A stretch of DNA of 64,000 bases, from positions 13,268,001 through 13,332,000 of the forward strand of contig JAKZAN010000005.1 in NCBI GenBank assembly GCA_023053545.1, read 5' to 3'. Shown piece by piece: positions 1 to 11,594 of this stretch (its first letter is position 1; every line of letters starts with the position of its first letter). The translations under genes and the position numbers were made by a program. The DNA comes from Lepidurus packardi (Eukaryota > Arthropoda > Branchiopoda > Notostraca > Triopsidae). Below the pieces are notes generated by a model, which worked only from the letters and a program-made list of their open reading frames with translations, was not told the DNA's origin and made no database searches.

Positions 1-61
1 TTGTGTACCTTCTTATTCATCCTACTGCTAATCCTTTTTATATTTCTGGGTATTTTTGTAG

Positions 62-506
62 TGGATGAGTTCCGATTGCCGCTTTCCGGGGCACGAGCTA
101 GTCCTTGCCTTACGATCCTTGTACCATTTCAAGTTGGAAGTGCCCAAGTATCTAAAAGAAATGGAAAAAAACGGCTGGATGACAAAGTACCATCAGAAAT
201 TGGGGATTTCTAGTCCGTGGAGGGTTTTAGAAGGTACTCGTCGCATCCAGTCGCTCATTTCGGGTTTGACGAGGTACAAATTCCACGTTGAGCAAGCGCT
301 AGAACGGTATTATGATCGTTTTACGGTGGCCGAGTGGATTGAGCAGCAAGTAATTTTACATTACTAATTTTATTCGGTTTGGCTTTAAAGGAAGTGTTCG
401 TGTTTTTAAGGTGACACCATTGTTACAGGCTGTGGAGAGCTTGGAAATTGTGGTTTGGAACCTCAACAATCAGACGACTTGGCCTAGAAGACCTTGGTTA
501 CCTTGA
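62..506 (+). CDS. 3' end of an unrecognised gene (partial)
   Basis: Two exons are visible: 62-349 and 429-506 (stop TGA at 504-506). The first is preceded by a pyrimidine-rich tract ending TTTTTGTAG. The join is phase 0, CAA|gtaatt to ttacag|GCT. The readable product is 121 residues, rich in aromatic and basic residues and predicted mostly helical (for example FHVEQALERYYDRF, then VAEWIEQQ, ending RRPWLP). The rest of the gene lies to the left of the window. I do not recognise the family. The clean splice sites, open phase and protein-like composition are the evidence that it is real. No membrane segment or metal-binding motif is visible. Confidence 0.55.
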
Positions 507-1798
507 TTTCGTATAGTTTATAGGATTACTTTTGCTATTTGCGTTTCTTTCTTGTATTTTTGCCAATTTTTGGAGTACATAATGCAGTTCTGCTGCGAGT
601 GGCCTGTAAATTTGGTGTCCGAACAACACATAAATGGCGGGCCTGAGCTTACAACCCTCACTTCCATGTTTGGGAACCGAGGACGGTATACACAGCTTAT
701 GACTAGTGCGCGCATTATATACGATACTAGCATTTACTGAAAAGGATCAAGTGGACTCAAAAACCACTGAAGTCAAGGGTGTATGGTAAGAAATTTCGTG
801 TTTCCTCTCAAAAAAGTATTTTCGCTTAAAATTTTTATGACTGTAATGCAAAATAGCAATCCAGACAAATTGAACTAAAACGTACCTTGTCTCTTGCACT
901 TATTTGTGTCAAAATTCAGTAGGCATTGTTTCAAAATTGCGACGTATTTCAATGCTTTTTCGGACTCATTATAATTATTAAAGAACTAATTATAATCTGA
1001 TTTCTAACCTTTTGAACACATGCTTTAGCATTGTCCACTGAAGATTTCAACTGCTTCATGTTAGAGATTTTCTTCATATTCCTTCCCATAGGAAATGCGT
1101 AATGGCTTCTTTTAGAAACATTTGAAATTTTGCTTTGAAATAAAAGTTCCAAAGGCATATAATTGTTTTGAAAGTTACATTACTATTGAAGTAGTAATAA
1201 ATTAAGATTCACATTATAGTATCAGAGCTCACTAAAGGTACGAAAAGGCACTTCACTAAATTAAAAGCAAATTCGGCGCGAACCTCTGCACAGAACGCCA
1301 GCGAACGTTTTAAATTCCGTCTGCTCAAAATCCAACATTGCCCCATCCAATTAAAGTTAAACCTGATATGATTTCCAACTAAATACTTCGATTTTATTAG
1401 ATTAATAAATATACGTTATTGTATATATGAAACACATAGTAAATTAAATTGTATGGTATTGTATAAAAGAGGTTTGATTTTAACGGTTCGCATTTCTTAC
1501 CGCTTGGAAAGCTTGTGGTTCGTCGTCGCGGTTCGTGCAACCGCTAGGCATCCTTCTTGTTTACAAACTAAGCCAAAAATGGCCAAAACTCACATGTGGA
1601 AGCTTGAAAACGCTTAGAAAAAACTGTTATTAGCTTTAGATTGGAGCTCCAATACTGGTGCGTGATGTGATTACCTAAATCCTTTGCCAAAACATAAAAG
1701 AATATGATATAAAACGTTTAAGAAGCGAATTTGTGGTGTTTGCCTGTGTTCATATAATCCCAAAAAGCTGCAACAGTCAAATAAATAAAAAGATAATT
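507..1798. other. intergenic stretch upstream of the RNF139-like gene
   Basis: About 1.3 kb of AT-rich DNA between the first gene and the RNF139-like start codon. No supported coding region, RNA gene or repeat is seen. The short open frames present on both strands have no family resemblance. It probably holds the 3' UTR of the first gene and the promoter and 5' UTR of the next. Confidence 0.5.
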
Positions 1799-4033
1799 AT
1801 GGAGCCTGAACAGGCCCATTTAACGATTACACCCTATACGTGGTTCTTCTTGATTCTGGACGCTGTTTTAAGACTCCCGCCTATGTTTTTGCTCGAAGCT
1901 TTAACTTCTTCCTTAGGCAAGGATTTGCAACTTTACCCCGGTTTCTTTCCTTTGCACAAAGAAGCCGATTTCGATGCTGTCACGGCGCCTACCGTTAGTC
2001 CTAGGTTCCTTGTAATAAGCGATGAAAAGGAGCCTGGTTTTCCCTGGTTTTGGACCAAATTAGACTCCACTTATGCGCAGTATTGTAATGTAACGTTACT
2101 CAACGTGCTGGGCCTCACTGAAATTGAAAACGAAGCCCATTTGGATAGTCAAGTGCCTTGGATTTTGCGAGTCATCATATTATTCTTTGGTAAAAGTTTT
2201 CAAATTTAAGAAACTATAAAAAATCGAAATATCAAATTAATTCAGTTTTTTCTTCAAATTGTAGGATTCAAACTATGCCTCTTCTTATTCACACTGTGGT
2301 CCGGGCATTTAAGACAGTTCTATACGTTCCTAATGGGCCTGGCTCTAGTCTGGTACGCCCATTACTGCAACTTAGGCTTCCTCAAGTCCCTTCCAATCTC
2401 GGAGAACCTCGAAAACGTAGAAAACGGGGAAAACAACGTCCTGTTACCTTGGAACTCCGCCCTCTTGTTCCATTTGGCCTCGCAAAGCCTTTTGGTTGCT
2501 TCCGCCTTACTGTGTCTACCTTCTGGCCCATCTTGGCTCTTTCCCAGTTATACCTTACACATTTTCACCGTGTTGGGACCGCTGGCATTGGGCGTGGTTT
2601 CAGATTCCGATCTAGTTCACGCCCTACTGTACATGCCCTTGTTCCATGTGGCGATTTTAGCTATTTCAGCCCTTCCGAAGACCATCAATGCGATGACTTC
2701 GAGGTAAAACTGCTTCTAAACGCTTTAAAATACTAGTATTCTTAATTTAAACTGTTACGAATTTATTCATTTAAACGAGTTAAAAACGATTATTTTCACG
2801 TTATTTAGATTCCAATTTGTGAGGGAATTCACGTATAACCACGGATTTCCCTTGTTTATCGAAGCGGAATGGATTCGACTGAACGTGGGACGCGTGTTCA
2901 CCCTCTATTGGCTCATTAGACTCGGTTTATACGCGCATTACTACCATCGTAGCCTCCCAGAAGCGTTACCCTGGTTCCCTTTCATTCAAGTTCTGCTCAC
3001 TCAGAGTTGTGACTCGCTATTACCCGTTTTGGGAACGGCAGTGGTCTTTGGGAAGCTCACCACAACCGCCTGTATGATGGTTTTTGCTTTTTTGGGTGTG
3101 GATCAGGAAGATTCCCATTCTGGCGAGATTTCTACCGTCCTGTTTGTCCTCCTGGCGTTTCAAAATGGCTTAAGCACGTTGATTCCGAGTCAGAGGTTCA
3201 CGCGCCTTTTCCGGAACGTATGTCTGTTAACCATGTGCTTCTTCCATTTCGTTCACCATGCTCTCGACCCTCTTTTGATGGCGCTGGCAGCTGCACCTTC
3301 CTCCCGAACGCGCCACTTGAGGGCGTTGACCGTCGCTGGGTTGATCATCTTCTGTCCTTTATACTCTGCGAGCCTGTTGTGGCGCCATTACCACTTTTCC
3401 ACGTGGCTTCTGGCCATGACGGCGTTTAGTGCGGAAGTCGTGCTGAAAGTGTGCGTTTCCCTTGCGTTATACGTGCTTTTCTTGTATGATGCTACTTTGG
3501 GACTGTCCGCGGTCTGGCTACCATTGGATGATTACGTTTATTATGTCAGGAGTTTTGGTTCAGCGGCGGAATTCTTGTTTGGCATATTCTTGTTCTGTAA
3601 TTCGGGGTTCATTCTGCTCTTTGAGTCAGGAGGGGCCATCCGAGCAGCTTTGCTGTGTTTACACGCGTATTTTAATATTTGGTGCGAAGCCAATGCGGGT
3701 TGGAGGGTTTTTGTAAGGAGAAGACAAGCTGTGCAGCATATTGCGGAAATGAGAGGCGCCACCTTGGGGGAGTTGCAGGACTTAGATGATACGTGTGCAG
3801 TATGCTTCCAACCGTTGCTCTATTTGGTCCCTGCAGTGAGTAATGGAAGCTCTGATCGTGCTTGGAGGGGCGAGGAAACGGGGGATGTGAGAGTGACGCC
3901 TTGCAGACACTATTTTCATGCAGTTTGTTTAAGGAAATGGTTGTATATACAGGAAAACTGCCCCTTGTGTCAGCATTCGTTGTCTCAACAGACTACGAGT
4001 CCTGATGACGTTGTTGACACGCCGGCTGAGTAA
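1799..4033 (+). CDS. RNF139/RNF145-like: TRC8-type multi-pass RING-H2 E3 ubiquitin ligase (RNF139/RNF145 family)
   Basis: Three exons: 1799-2189, 2265-2703 and 2809-4033, giving 684 aa; vertebrate RNF139 and RNF145 are about 660. The ATG at 1799 is the first start giving the N-terminus MEPEQAHLT. Most of the protein is a series of hydrophobic segments, as in the sterol-sensing-type membrane domain of TRC8, so it should sit in the ER membrane. The C-terminal RING-H2 spans about residues 606-664: CAVC, then CRHYFHAVC, then LRKWLYIQENCPLC, which closely matches TRC8 proteins. Family members ubiquitinate ER proteins such as HMG-CoA reductase and restrain sterol synthesis. The loop between the second and third zinc ligands is 32 residues, longer than I remember for this family. 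An AATAAA lies near 4070. RNF139 cannot be told from RNF145 by eye. Confidence 0.88.
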
Positions 4034-4564
4034 CTCAAGATGTTCGATGTAAATACAACTGGACCAGAAAATAAAGCTAAATACCATTTAAGGGGAAAAG
4101 TTCTTTGCCACCTGTTGCCAGTTTTTGGTAATTTTTAGATGGGTAGCTGTCTAGCTTCTTGTAAGAACGCCATCTCTTTTCAGGTCTCGGAACTACACGT
4201 TCCACTTGTTAAACTTCTTTTCGGTAGTTTCCTTGTTTTTATATATAAGATAATAATAAGATCAATAGAAAGCTTGTTTCATAAGTAATCTTTATTAAAA
4301 AAAAATAAATCAGAAATATTAAATGGTCAGAAGTAGTCGATAATGTGCCCGTTAGATGGCACAGTTTTGACTAAAAACAGCCCAACAACAACATATTCGG
4401 TAGTTTCCAATTCGTTACATTTGTCTGAATTCTTCTAAATATTATGTTCCTTATTATTGGCCCCACAAAATTGGGAAACGCTAGAGTAAATATAGTATTA
4501 TATCAAATTAATAGTGAGAAACACAGAAACTTTATTGTAAATCCTTCCAGTAACCTCATTAGCT
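4034..4564. other. convergent intergenic region between RNF139-like and MAEA
   Basis: It contains the RNF139-like polyadenylation signal (about 4070-4075). Near 4526-4531 there is a TTTATT that reads AATAAA on the minus strand and fits the MAEA 3' end. A CTCF-like site lies at 4347-4363. Nothing coding is seen. Confidence 0.6.
4347..4363 (+). promoter_or_regulatory. CTCF-like site
   Basis: GCCCGTTAGATGGCACA matches the CTCF core pattern CCRCYAGRKGGCR with minor differences at its left end. It lies between two convergent genes. Binding is inferred only. Confidence 0.4.
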
Positions 4565-6292
4565 TTACATAACATACACTTTCTCCGCTTCTTTCATATT
4601 AAACGTTTCCTTGGTCCTGGGGCAAGTAATCATCCCTCCTTTCTCTGCTGCTAACGACCTCAACGCCTAAAGTAAATAACACAAATCAACAAATGAAAAT
4701 AAAATCTTGAAAATAATTATTGGAATTTTCACCTGTTCACCGTAGACATAACCATTAGGCAAAATCATTGGCAAATTATGCTCATTAAGAGGCTGGCCCG
4801 ATTGGTAGCAAACCAAACGGGATTGAGAACAATGAGCATGCGGAAGAGACTGAGCCAAACTTTGTAACGGATCTTGGCAAACGGGGCAATCAGGATTCTT
4901 GGGCCCGCCCACAGCTGTCCCTCGATAGCATTGCCTATTGTAAATAAAAAATTTCAAACGCTCATCTCAAATTCAGAAATTCCACATTAAAATCTTCCAA
5001 AATCAGTCATTCTAATCCGAAACTAAATAAATTTCCGGTTTTACTGATGAGCAAAAAGGATTAGAATGACTGGGAACGGCTTAAAAAAGGTTACAATGTT
5101 CTTACGGAGTCTTCAAAGCGGACAACCCAGCTTGTAACGTGACCGAAAGCACGGATTGGGCCGCCAGTTGGTACAAACGGAAGTGATCTGTGCGGAATTG
5201 ATCAATAATGGAAGTCCAACGATCTTCCGAAAGTAGTTCTGCATAAGGCTGCAAATCTAGACCCCCCACAAAGAAGCCTTTCAGTGTAATAAAACAAGAA
5301 AATTGTGCTTATTTTGGAGGTAAAAACTAACCAGTATTGACTGGGAACGCTAAGAGAGCCATAGTTTGTTGGACTTGGTCCCAAGCCACGTCTTCGCTGG
5401 CTACCAAGAACTTGCGAGCGTGTTTGACAGCTTCGAAACGACGATCGGCTTTGACTAATTCCACGAACTCTTGCTGACGAATCCGGAATTCCAAAGTTGA
5501 ATGCAATTTGCGCAGTTTAGAGCGATGGCCGTGGCACCATGCTAACGCCACTTGCGTTTGCCTTTCAGCTAAAGAGGCTTCCACAGTTCGGGCTACGAGG
5601 AATACTTCCACGTTGCTCAAATCCGACAGTTCAGGGCTAATAAAGTCAAAAAAAGAGAACAAAAATGAACTACCGTGATCGGAAACAATGAGTTATTACT
5701 TGCGAGAAGTTAACTTGAGAGCTGTGTCGTAGTAGCCTGCTCGTAACAAATGCTCAACAACATAACGTTCTACACGAGTATTGCGCCAGAGAGTCAAATT
5801 AGGTTCATTTAGAGCGTTTTCTGAGCTCAATTCCTCCATTATTGGAGTAGAAGCAGGGACTACGCCGGCTTTCAAGTGTTCAATGCGACGTTTGCAGGCT
5901 TGGGCAGCTTCTAGCTCTTCAGTTACACTCTCTTCCAACTAAAGGTGAAGTTTGTATCAGAACTTGGATGATTTTTTTAATAGAATTAAATGGAATAGAT
6001 TAGAACTACTTTGCGTTTTAGAGCTTGAAGTTTGTCAACAGTGTTTCCTAATAAGGTTGCAATATCGTGGGCGAAAGCCGAGTTTTTAACCATGGCCTTT
6101 TCCACTTCTCCGACTTCCAAACTCACGTGGGAAACTTCCCTGTCCAAAGTCTTTTGCGTGGAACGAAAACGCTTATTTAAGACTTCGTAAGGAACCTTTT
6201 AATACAGATTTAAACGGTTAATTCGGTTAGAAATATGGTAATTAAGTTGTTACCTTAAGTGTAGGATGTTCTAGGGCTTTAACGTCAGCCAT
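4565..6292 (-). CDS. MAEA: MAEA, subunit of the CTLH (GID) E3 ubiquitin ligase complex
   Basis: Seven exons read on the minus strand: 6254-6292, 6010-6195, 5700-5938, 5332-5636, 5106-5277, 4733-4934 and 4565-4666. All phases agree and give 414 aa (human MAEA 396). It starts [13 protein letters not shown], then [15 protein letters not shown], which is diagnostic. A coiled region covers the first ~75 residues. A LisH-like segment ([16 protein letters not shown]) follows, then the CTLH region with LAWCHGH. The C-terminal degenerate RING carries PDCPVC, a histidine-containing stretch ([13 protein letters not shown]), NGYVYG and CPRTKE. MAEA pairs with RMND5 as the catalytic module of the CTLH complex. 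It shares a ~390-base divergent promoter region with CHMP7. Confidence 0.95.
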
Positions 6293-6678
6293 TATGTAGG
6301 TTATGAAGGCTTGTGTACTTCTCCACTTCAGTTTTCATTAACAATAACAAAAGGTCGAAATGCGTATTTGTTGATGGGAAATATTTGTGCGGATAATTTT
6401 CCCCAGGAACCTACATCCCACGCCATCTAGAGTTTGCTCGGAAAACAATGCGAAATTAAATTATCAATTTTTTAAATTTATTTTTAACAATTTCAGCACT
6501 TCTACTGCCATTTCCATACGATTCCATAGGTTGAAACGCAAAAGCGTCTTAATCGCAAAAGCTACTAAGGAAGTGCCGTACGGACGTAACATGTCTTGAA
6601 TTAGAATCACTGATTAGAATGAATATAATTGAATGGAAATTGGTGGATTAGTTTAGTTAGGTGAATTCTGCCCGCTAG
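6293..6678. promoter_or_regulatory. shared divergent promoter region of MAEA and CHMP7
   Basis: The start codons of two oppositely oriented genes are 386 bases apart. CTCF-like sites at 6421-6433 and 6671-6686 lie inside it or at its right edge. No TATA box is obvious at a convincing distance from either start. Confidence 0.55.
6421..6433 (-). promoter_or_regulatory. CTCF-like site in the MAEA/CHMP7 promoter
   Basis: CGCCATCTAGAGT, read on the minus strand as ACTCTAGATGGCG, matches the YAGRKGGCR core. Confidence 0.35.
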
Positions 6679-6686
6679 ATGGCGTC
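6671..6686 (+). promoter_or_regulatory. CTCF-like site overlapping the CHMP7 start codon
   Basis: CCCGCTAGATGGCGTC contains the chosen CHMP7 ATG at 6679-6681, so the site encodes the first codons (Met-Ala-Ser). The match to CCRCYAGRKGGCR is good. Confidence 0.42.
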
Positions 6687-8374
6687 TGAAACCTTTGTTT
6701 ACATTCATCCTGATGTTTCGGTTGTGAACATTTCTTCGGTTTTAATGATGGATAACAGCACTTTTAATGCCTCTCTTTTATCAACCACAGATCTTCGACC
6801 CGACAAAGACTATTTGCCTTCTTGCTGGAACGATGAAGTGCGTATGACAGCCTTATTCGCACCTCCCCGATCTATCCAGAGCAATCCCCAAGATTGGGAG
6901 TCCAAATACAACTTTTGGCGGAAATGCCTCCTTAAGTGGTCTGAACTAGAGCGTAAGCTCACCCTCAAGTCCCTCGAAGCGAAAATCGCCTTCACTCGCA
7001 ATGGGAAGTCACCGGTTTCCTTGCCGCAAGTCATCGAAAGAATGGCTGAAAATGGCGATTTAATCGCGTTAGAACATTTTAAATCCACGTTGCAAACGAC
7101 AACCTGGACTCGCTGGGCGTATTCCGTCGTAACCAAGCCAGTCACATGGTCTTTTAGCAGAGTAATGCGCGCCATAATCGAAGTAGAGAAGGACATGCCT
7201 ACGACGTACCTCGTCCAAGCGGTTTTGCACTCCAAAATGGAAGAATTGAAGCAGTTAGCGTCACAATTAGCCGGACAAGTCTTGGAAACGTCTGAGTTGA
7301 TAGATTCCTACCCTAGTTTGTTTGGAGAAGAGTCGGAAGCCTTACTTTTGCTTCAGTATGCCGCCAAAGTGGGTTTGGTACTCTTAGATTCCCAACATAC
7401 CCGAACAATCGTCAAATTCCCGAACAAAGATCAATCGATGCCTCATAGTCCCGCTGAACAGCCGGAACCCAAGATTAACGCCTCGGATCGAGGATTAGCG
7501 CATTTGAAGCATAGTCAGAAGCTCCTTGAGAAGGAACTGAAGAATTTGGAGGATGAATGCCAAGTTTTGCAGGAAACTGCAAGGCAGAAGATCAAAGAAG
7601 GCCTACGACCCGCTGTAAACTTACCTAAACTTTTCATACACAAATTCAGTTTCATACACAATTTAAATTCATAAGCTTTTCATACACAACTACACCTTTC
7701 ATACACAATTACACTTCTCATACACACTTTCACTACAATCTGATAGTTCTAACTCGTGATTTGTAGTTAATTTCGGTTTGGTTTCGATTTCTAGGCCAAA
7801 ATTGCCTTGCATAAGAAGAAAGGATTGGAAGCTTTGATCGAAAAGCGACAAAAAGCCTTACTGAACCTTCAGAATATGGAGTTGCAGTTAAGACAAGCGA
7901 ATACGGATAATTTGGTGTGTATTCAGATTTGTTTAAAAAGGATTTATTTCTCAGGTTTATTGGTTTCGTCATTTTGTCTTTGCAATTAGGTTATGAATGC
8001 GTACCAGGCTGGGTTAAGCGCATTGCAAGAGTCCTTTAAAGATCTGCCGCTGGGCTCTGAAGGAGTCGAAGATACGTTAATTAAATTGGAGGAAGTAAGG
8101 ATTCTCGAGGGCTTTTTTATTTTCTGTTATGTAATTAATTTATTTTTAGGCTCTGGAGAAGCATGAAGATATTCGTAGAGCGTTAGCTGGACCTATTGCT
8201 ACTGAAGGTGATGTTAGTGAAACAGAATTGGAGGAAGAATTGGCTCAGCTTTTACAAGAAGAAGCGCATCAAGAGATTTTGGAAGAAAGTTTTGATTACG
8301 ATGCAATTTTACCCAGTCCACCGACTCATATCCCTGCAGTATCTGTATATGGACACCAAAAGATTCGAGAGTGA
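6679..8374 (+). CDS. CHMP7: CHMP7, ESCRT-III family protein
   Basis: Four exons: 6679-7614, 7795-7914, 7990-8094 and 8150-8374, all joined in phase 0, giving 461 aa (human 453). The N-terminal half carries the CHMP7-specific region: WNDEVRMTALFAPPR, then DWESKYNFWRKCL, which parallels the human N-terminus. The C-terminal half is an SNF7-like helical domain, starting near residue 275 with a long charged coiled coil and ending in an acidic tail (ETELEEELAQLLQEEA). CHMP7 is recruited to the inner nuclear membrane by LEM2 and nucleates ESCRT-III when the nuclear envelope reseals, and it also acts in endosomal sorting. Intron 1 holds a short tandem repeat. An in-frame ATG pair lies about 21-22 codons downstream, so the first codons are less certain. 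Confidence 0.92.
7630..7735 (+). repeat. minisatellite in CHMP7 intron 1
   Basis: The core TTTCATACACAA recurs with a period of about 18-19 bases (CATACAC at about 7635, 7653, 7681, 7700 and 7719, with a decayed unit near 7669). It fills much of the first CHMP7 intron, just after the splice donor. Confidence 0.7.
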
Positions 8375-8783
8375 ACCTTGAGAGGTTTTTGTTATGTTTT
8401 TTTATGCTGTACAAGTTCTAATAATTGTGATTTTTTTCCCCTATAAAATAAGCAACAATTCAAGCTAGAATTCAACGTTGAAAAATTAGCCAAGGTTGGG
8501 TGGATTTATTCACGTTATTTTTTTACATCATTTTAATTTGATCCGATATAAATATACGTGATATTTCATAAATACTTTCATAGTTTCTTGAAAATTTTGT
8601 GAAATAAATCACACTAAATTCTAGCCTGGTGAGATGAGCCTGTCTCCTTCGCTCGCTCGCATCTTTGTTTATAATTCACGGTGTTATTGTTCGGAACATC
8701 ATGATTTAGCCATAATTTCTAATGGTACCAACCACTCAAAATTATCAAAAGTTTTCTGTAGTGTCCAAGCTGACTATTCTATC

Positions 8784-11448
8784 ATGGGTGACAAATTCAA
8801 AACGCTGTTCTCGGATCTGGGTCGGCGAACGTTACGCGGTGTGAAACCCTGTCCCAAATGCGGCACATTTAATGGCACTCGAGGCTTCACCTGCAAGAAC
8901 CAGAACTGCAACCAAGTCTTCAAAATGCCTATCAAAGACTCCAATAGCAGCCATAATAGCAAATCGAGCGAGTCCTGTCGCCTCCATTGGACAGATCCCA
9001 CGCAACAAGTCTATTCCGTCAGGTTAAGAAGCCAAGGACCCGATTATCGAGCCTTTGTCCAACTAACCGGCTTGCCAGTGGACATGATGGAAGGTGCTAG
9101 CGACGTGTGTGACAGTCCTGCAAACCCTCAAGCTCACTGTTTTGTTTCCATCTGTTCGCGTCAACGACAAGTACAAAAAAGAAATTTTCGACCAGTTTTT
9201 CCTCCTATTTTGTATTTCACTCTTGCTTTCCGTCCTGTTTCAGGTAAATCCAGACGTGCCCTTAACTACCTGCCAGCATATCGACGCAGCTCTCAAATGC
9301 CAGTCCGAGGCCGAAGTTTTGGTCGTGAAAGAATCCATCTTAAACTCCATACACGCTCCAGACGAAGTGAAACAGGTACCGAGTTGATTTTTCAAGGTAG
9401 ATTCAGTTAATGTAATGATATTGGGGGTTCTTTTCGATAGAGTATATGGCAGTTGTGCGCGGAAATGCCGGGTGCCTTAGTCCAACGCGTTTCTAAGACC
9501 GTGTTAGTGGTGCAATGCAAACCTTCTTTGACACATCCGTTAGGATTGCTGCATGCTGCAATTTACCCCAATCGAACTCCTGGCGAAGATGATTGGAAGT
9601 TCGTGTGCTCCTGCAAAGCTTCCAAAGTAATACTACCTTAATTCCTTTGAGTTTCTTATTTGTAGGCGTTTTTTAAAGTTGTTTTTCAATTTATCTGTAT
9701 TTTTTTCATCATTTTGTATCGTTTAGGGCGCGAAATGCGAGCATTATTATTCCTGTTTATGCGCTTTCGCCAGCGATGTGAAATTGACTCAAGAATTCAC
9801 GTCGTTTATCAGTTTAGGACTCAATTCCTTAGCCTCCACAGGTACAACTTAAAGAAAAAGCTTCAAAACCCCATGGCCAATATGAATTCAAACCAATAAA
9901 ATACTTTAAAAATCTTTTTCTAGGTTTAAGCCCGGTATCCTCTCGCCAGTTAGTCGCGTTTATGAAAGACACTGGAGGTGGAGCCTGTGAGATGCAAATT
10001 GGGGTAAATTATTGTTCTTTTTATTACTAAAAGAGACTTATTACAGAAAAAGAGATCTATTTTCATGTTTTTCGGGAAATGTCTTACAGGTCTTGCCCGA
10101 AGATGCGTTAATGGACTCGGAAGAAGGTACAATAGGCCAATTGCAAGTTTTGGAAACTTTTACCTTGGCCGATAGTGTTACATTGCCTGAGGGCGTTGGA
10201 GATCTCACGCACCACGTCCTGGAGCCTGCCACTTTGGATGAGAATGTTTTAGCAGGAGTATTAACCTTCCCTGACTTGGAAGTGTCGCATTCCAGTCTCG
10301 AAATTGATGTAAAAGCTCTTTAACCTTGCTGAGTCTCATTTAGAGTCTCATTTTGAGCCAAAGTTGAGCCAAACGAGATTTTTTTCATTCGTTTCACAGG
10401 AAAATGGGGAAAACCAAGAGTCTTCGGTGAGAACCAAGCAAATGCGTCATCATATGAAGCGGTTTAAGCCGCCTTTAGCTAAAAAGACTGGTAAATGTCA
10501 TTTCTAAGAATTTAGTTTCTCAAGAATTTAATACTGAATGTTTTGGAAAAAAATTTAGATGTAGCCGAAGAAATGTCGCTTAGTCAGTCGTTTTTGCAAT
10601 GGTTGGGGATGGTTACGGAAAGGATTAACCTAACTATGCATTACCAAGGGGATGGTAAACCTGAACCTCTCGTTTTTCTCGTTCCACACGTACAGCTTCA
10701 TACATTCAAGGTTAAAAGGATTTAACCTGTGTTTTGGGACTTTTTAGGCGTTTTTTGATTACGTAAAGGAACGGATTTCAAGACCGGCCAAGAAACGAAG
10801 ACTACCTAATCATACTTTGGTAGTGAAACGCAAAGACACCCCTCCTTATGGAACTTTCTTCAAGTACATCTGGGAATTGACCAACTTGGCCCATGTGAAA
10901 GCGATCATGGAGAATCCTTGGGTAAAAAACTAGCTTGAAAAAACAGATAAATGAAAGATAATTACACAAAAGCGAAATGACTCATTTTCGTTAGGTGCCC
11001 TTGGAAGTTACTCGGAGTTTTGTCGAAAATCGTGATGGTAATTACTTCTTTAAGCATTTAATTTGTAATTTAGCTGAATCTTTCATGTCTTGAAGGGTCC
11101 TTTGATTTATTCATTCCAAAACCTGTGGATTCCATGGTCTGTGGCAGGAATCAAACACCAATACGTCCTTCAGATCTGCGCACATTCATGCGTGTTGGTA
11201 ATAGTTTCAACGTCTTTTCAAATAAGAAGAATAAGATTTTAAGCTTTTTTTTTTTTATTCTTTCGTTTGTTTGAACAGGACCGTGTCCGAATAATGCAGA
11301 ACGATTAGAACCAGTTCCCTTTATTATCGAATGGACGCCAGATTTATTGCCAACCAGTGGCACAGGAGAAATGCAAATTATTTTCGAATATGGGCATCAA
11401 CGGAACGGAGTTTTGGATACCCATAAAATGAACATGTCGTCAGTCTGA
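8784..11448 (+). CDS. C2orf42: C2orf42 homologue, protein of unknown function
   Basis: Twelve short exons: 8784-9170, 9244-9375, 9441-9626, 9727-9841, 9924-10003, 10090-10308, 10400-10490, 10559-10689, 10748-10921, 10995-11037, 11096-11197 and 11279-11448. Phases agree throughout and give 609 aa (human about 574). Conserved marks include [45 protein letters not shown], the segment [15 protein letters not shown], and [11 protein letters not shown] with FEYGHQRNG near the end. The N-terminal CPKC and CKNQNC pairs look like a zinc ribbon. An upstream in-frame ATG at 8634 would add 50 residues without family support; the ATG at 8784 places the conserved segment close to the N-terminus. The function of this family is not established to my knowledge. 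It is convergent with the MFSD3-like gene, 146 bases away. Confidence 0.9.
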
Positions 11449-11594
11449 AGCACCTTGCTCTAATAATTTGACCAGTTTTTTTGGTACAAATAAAGCGTAA
11501 TAATTCCAATTTTTTAATTCATTACTTGATGTTGTGTAAATTCTGATCGTATCCAATTTATTAAAGACTTTTGTTTTTAAGAGAATTTATTTAG

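Noticed and set aside
8634-8783. Upstream in-frame extension of the C2orf42 homologue
   Set aside because: An ATG at 8634 is in frame, but the added 50 residues have no counterpart in the family, and the ATG at 8784 has better context and places the conserved block correctly.
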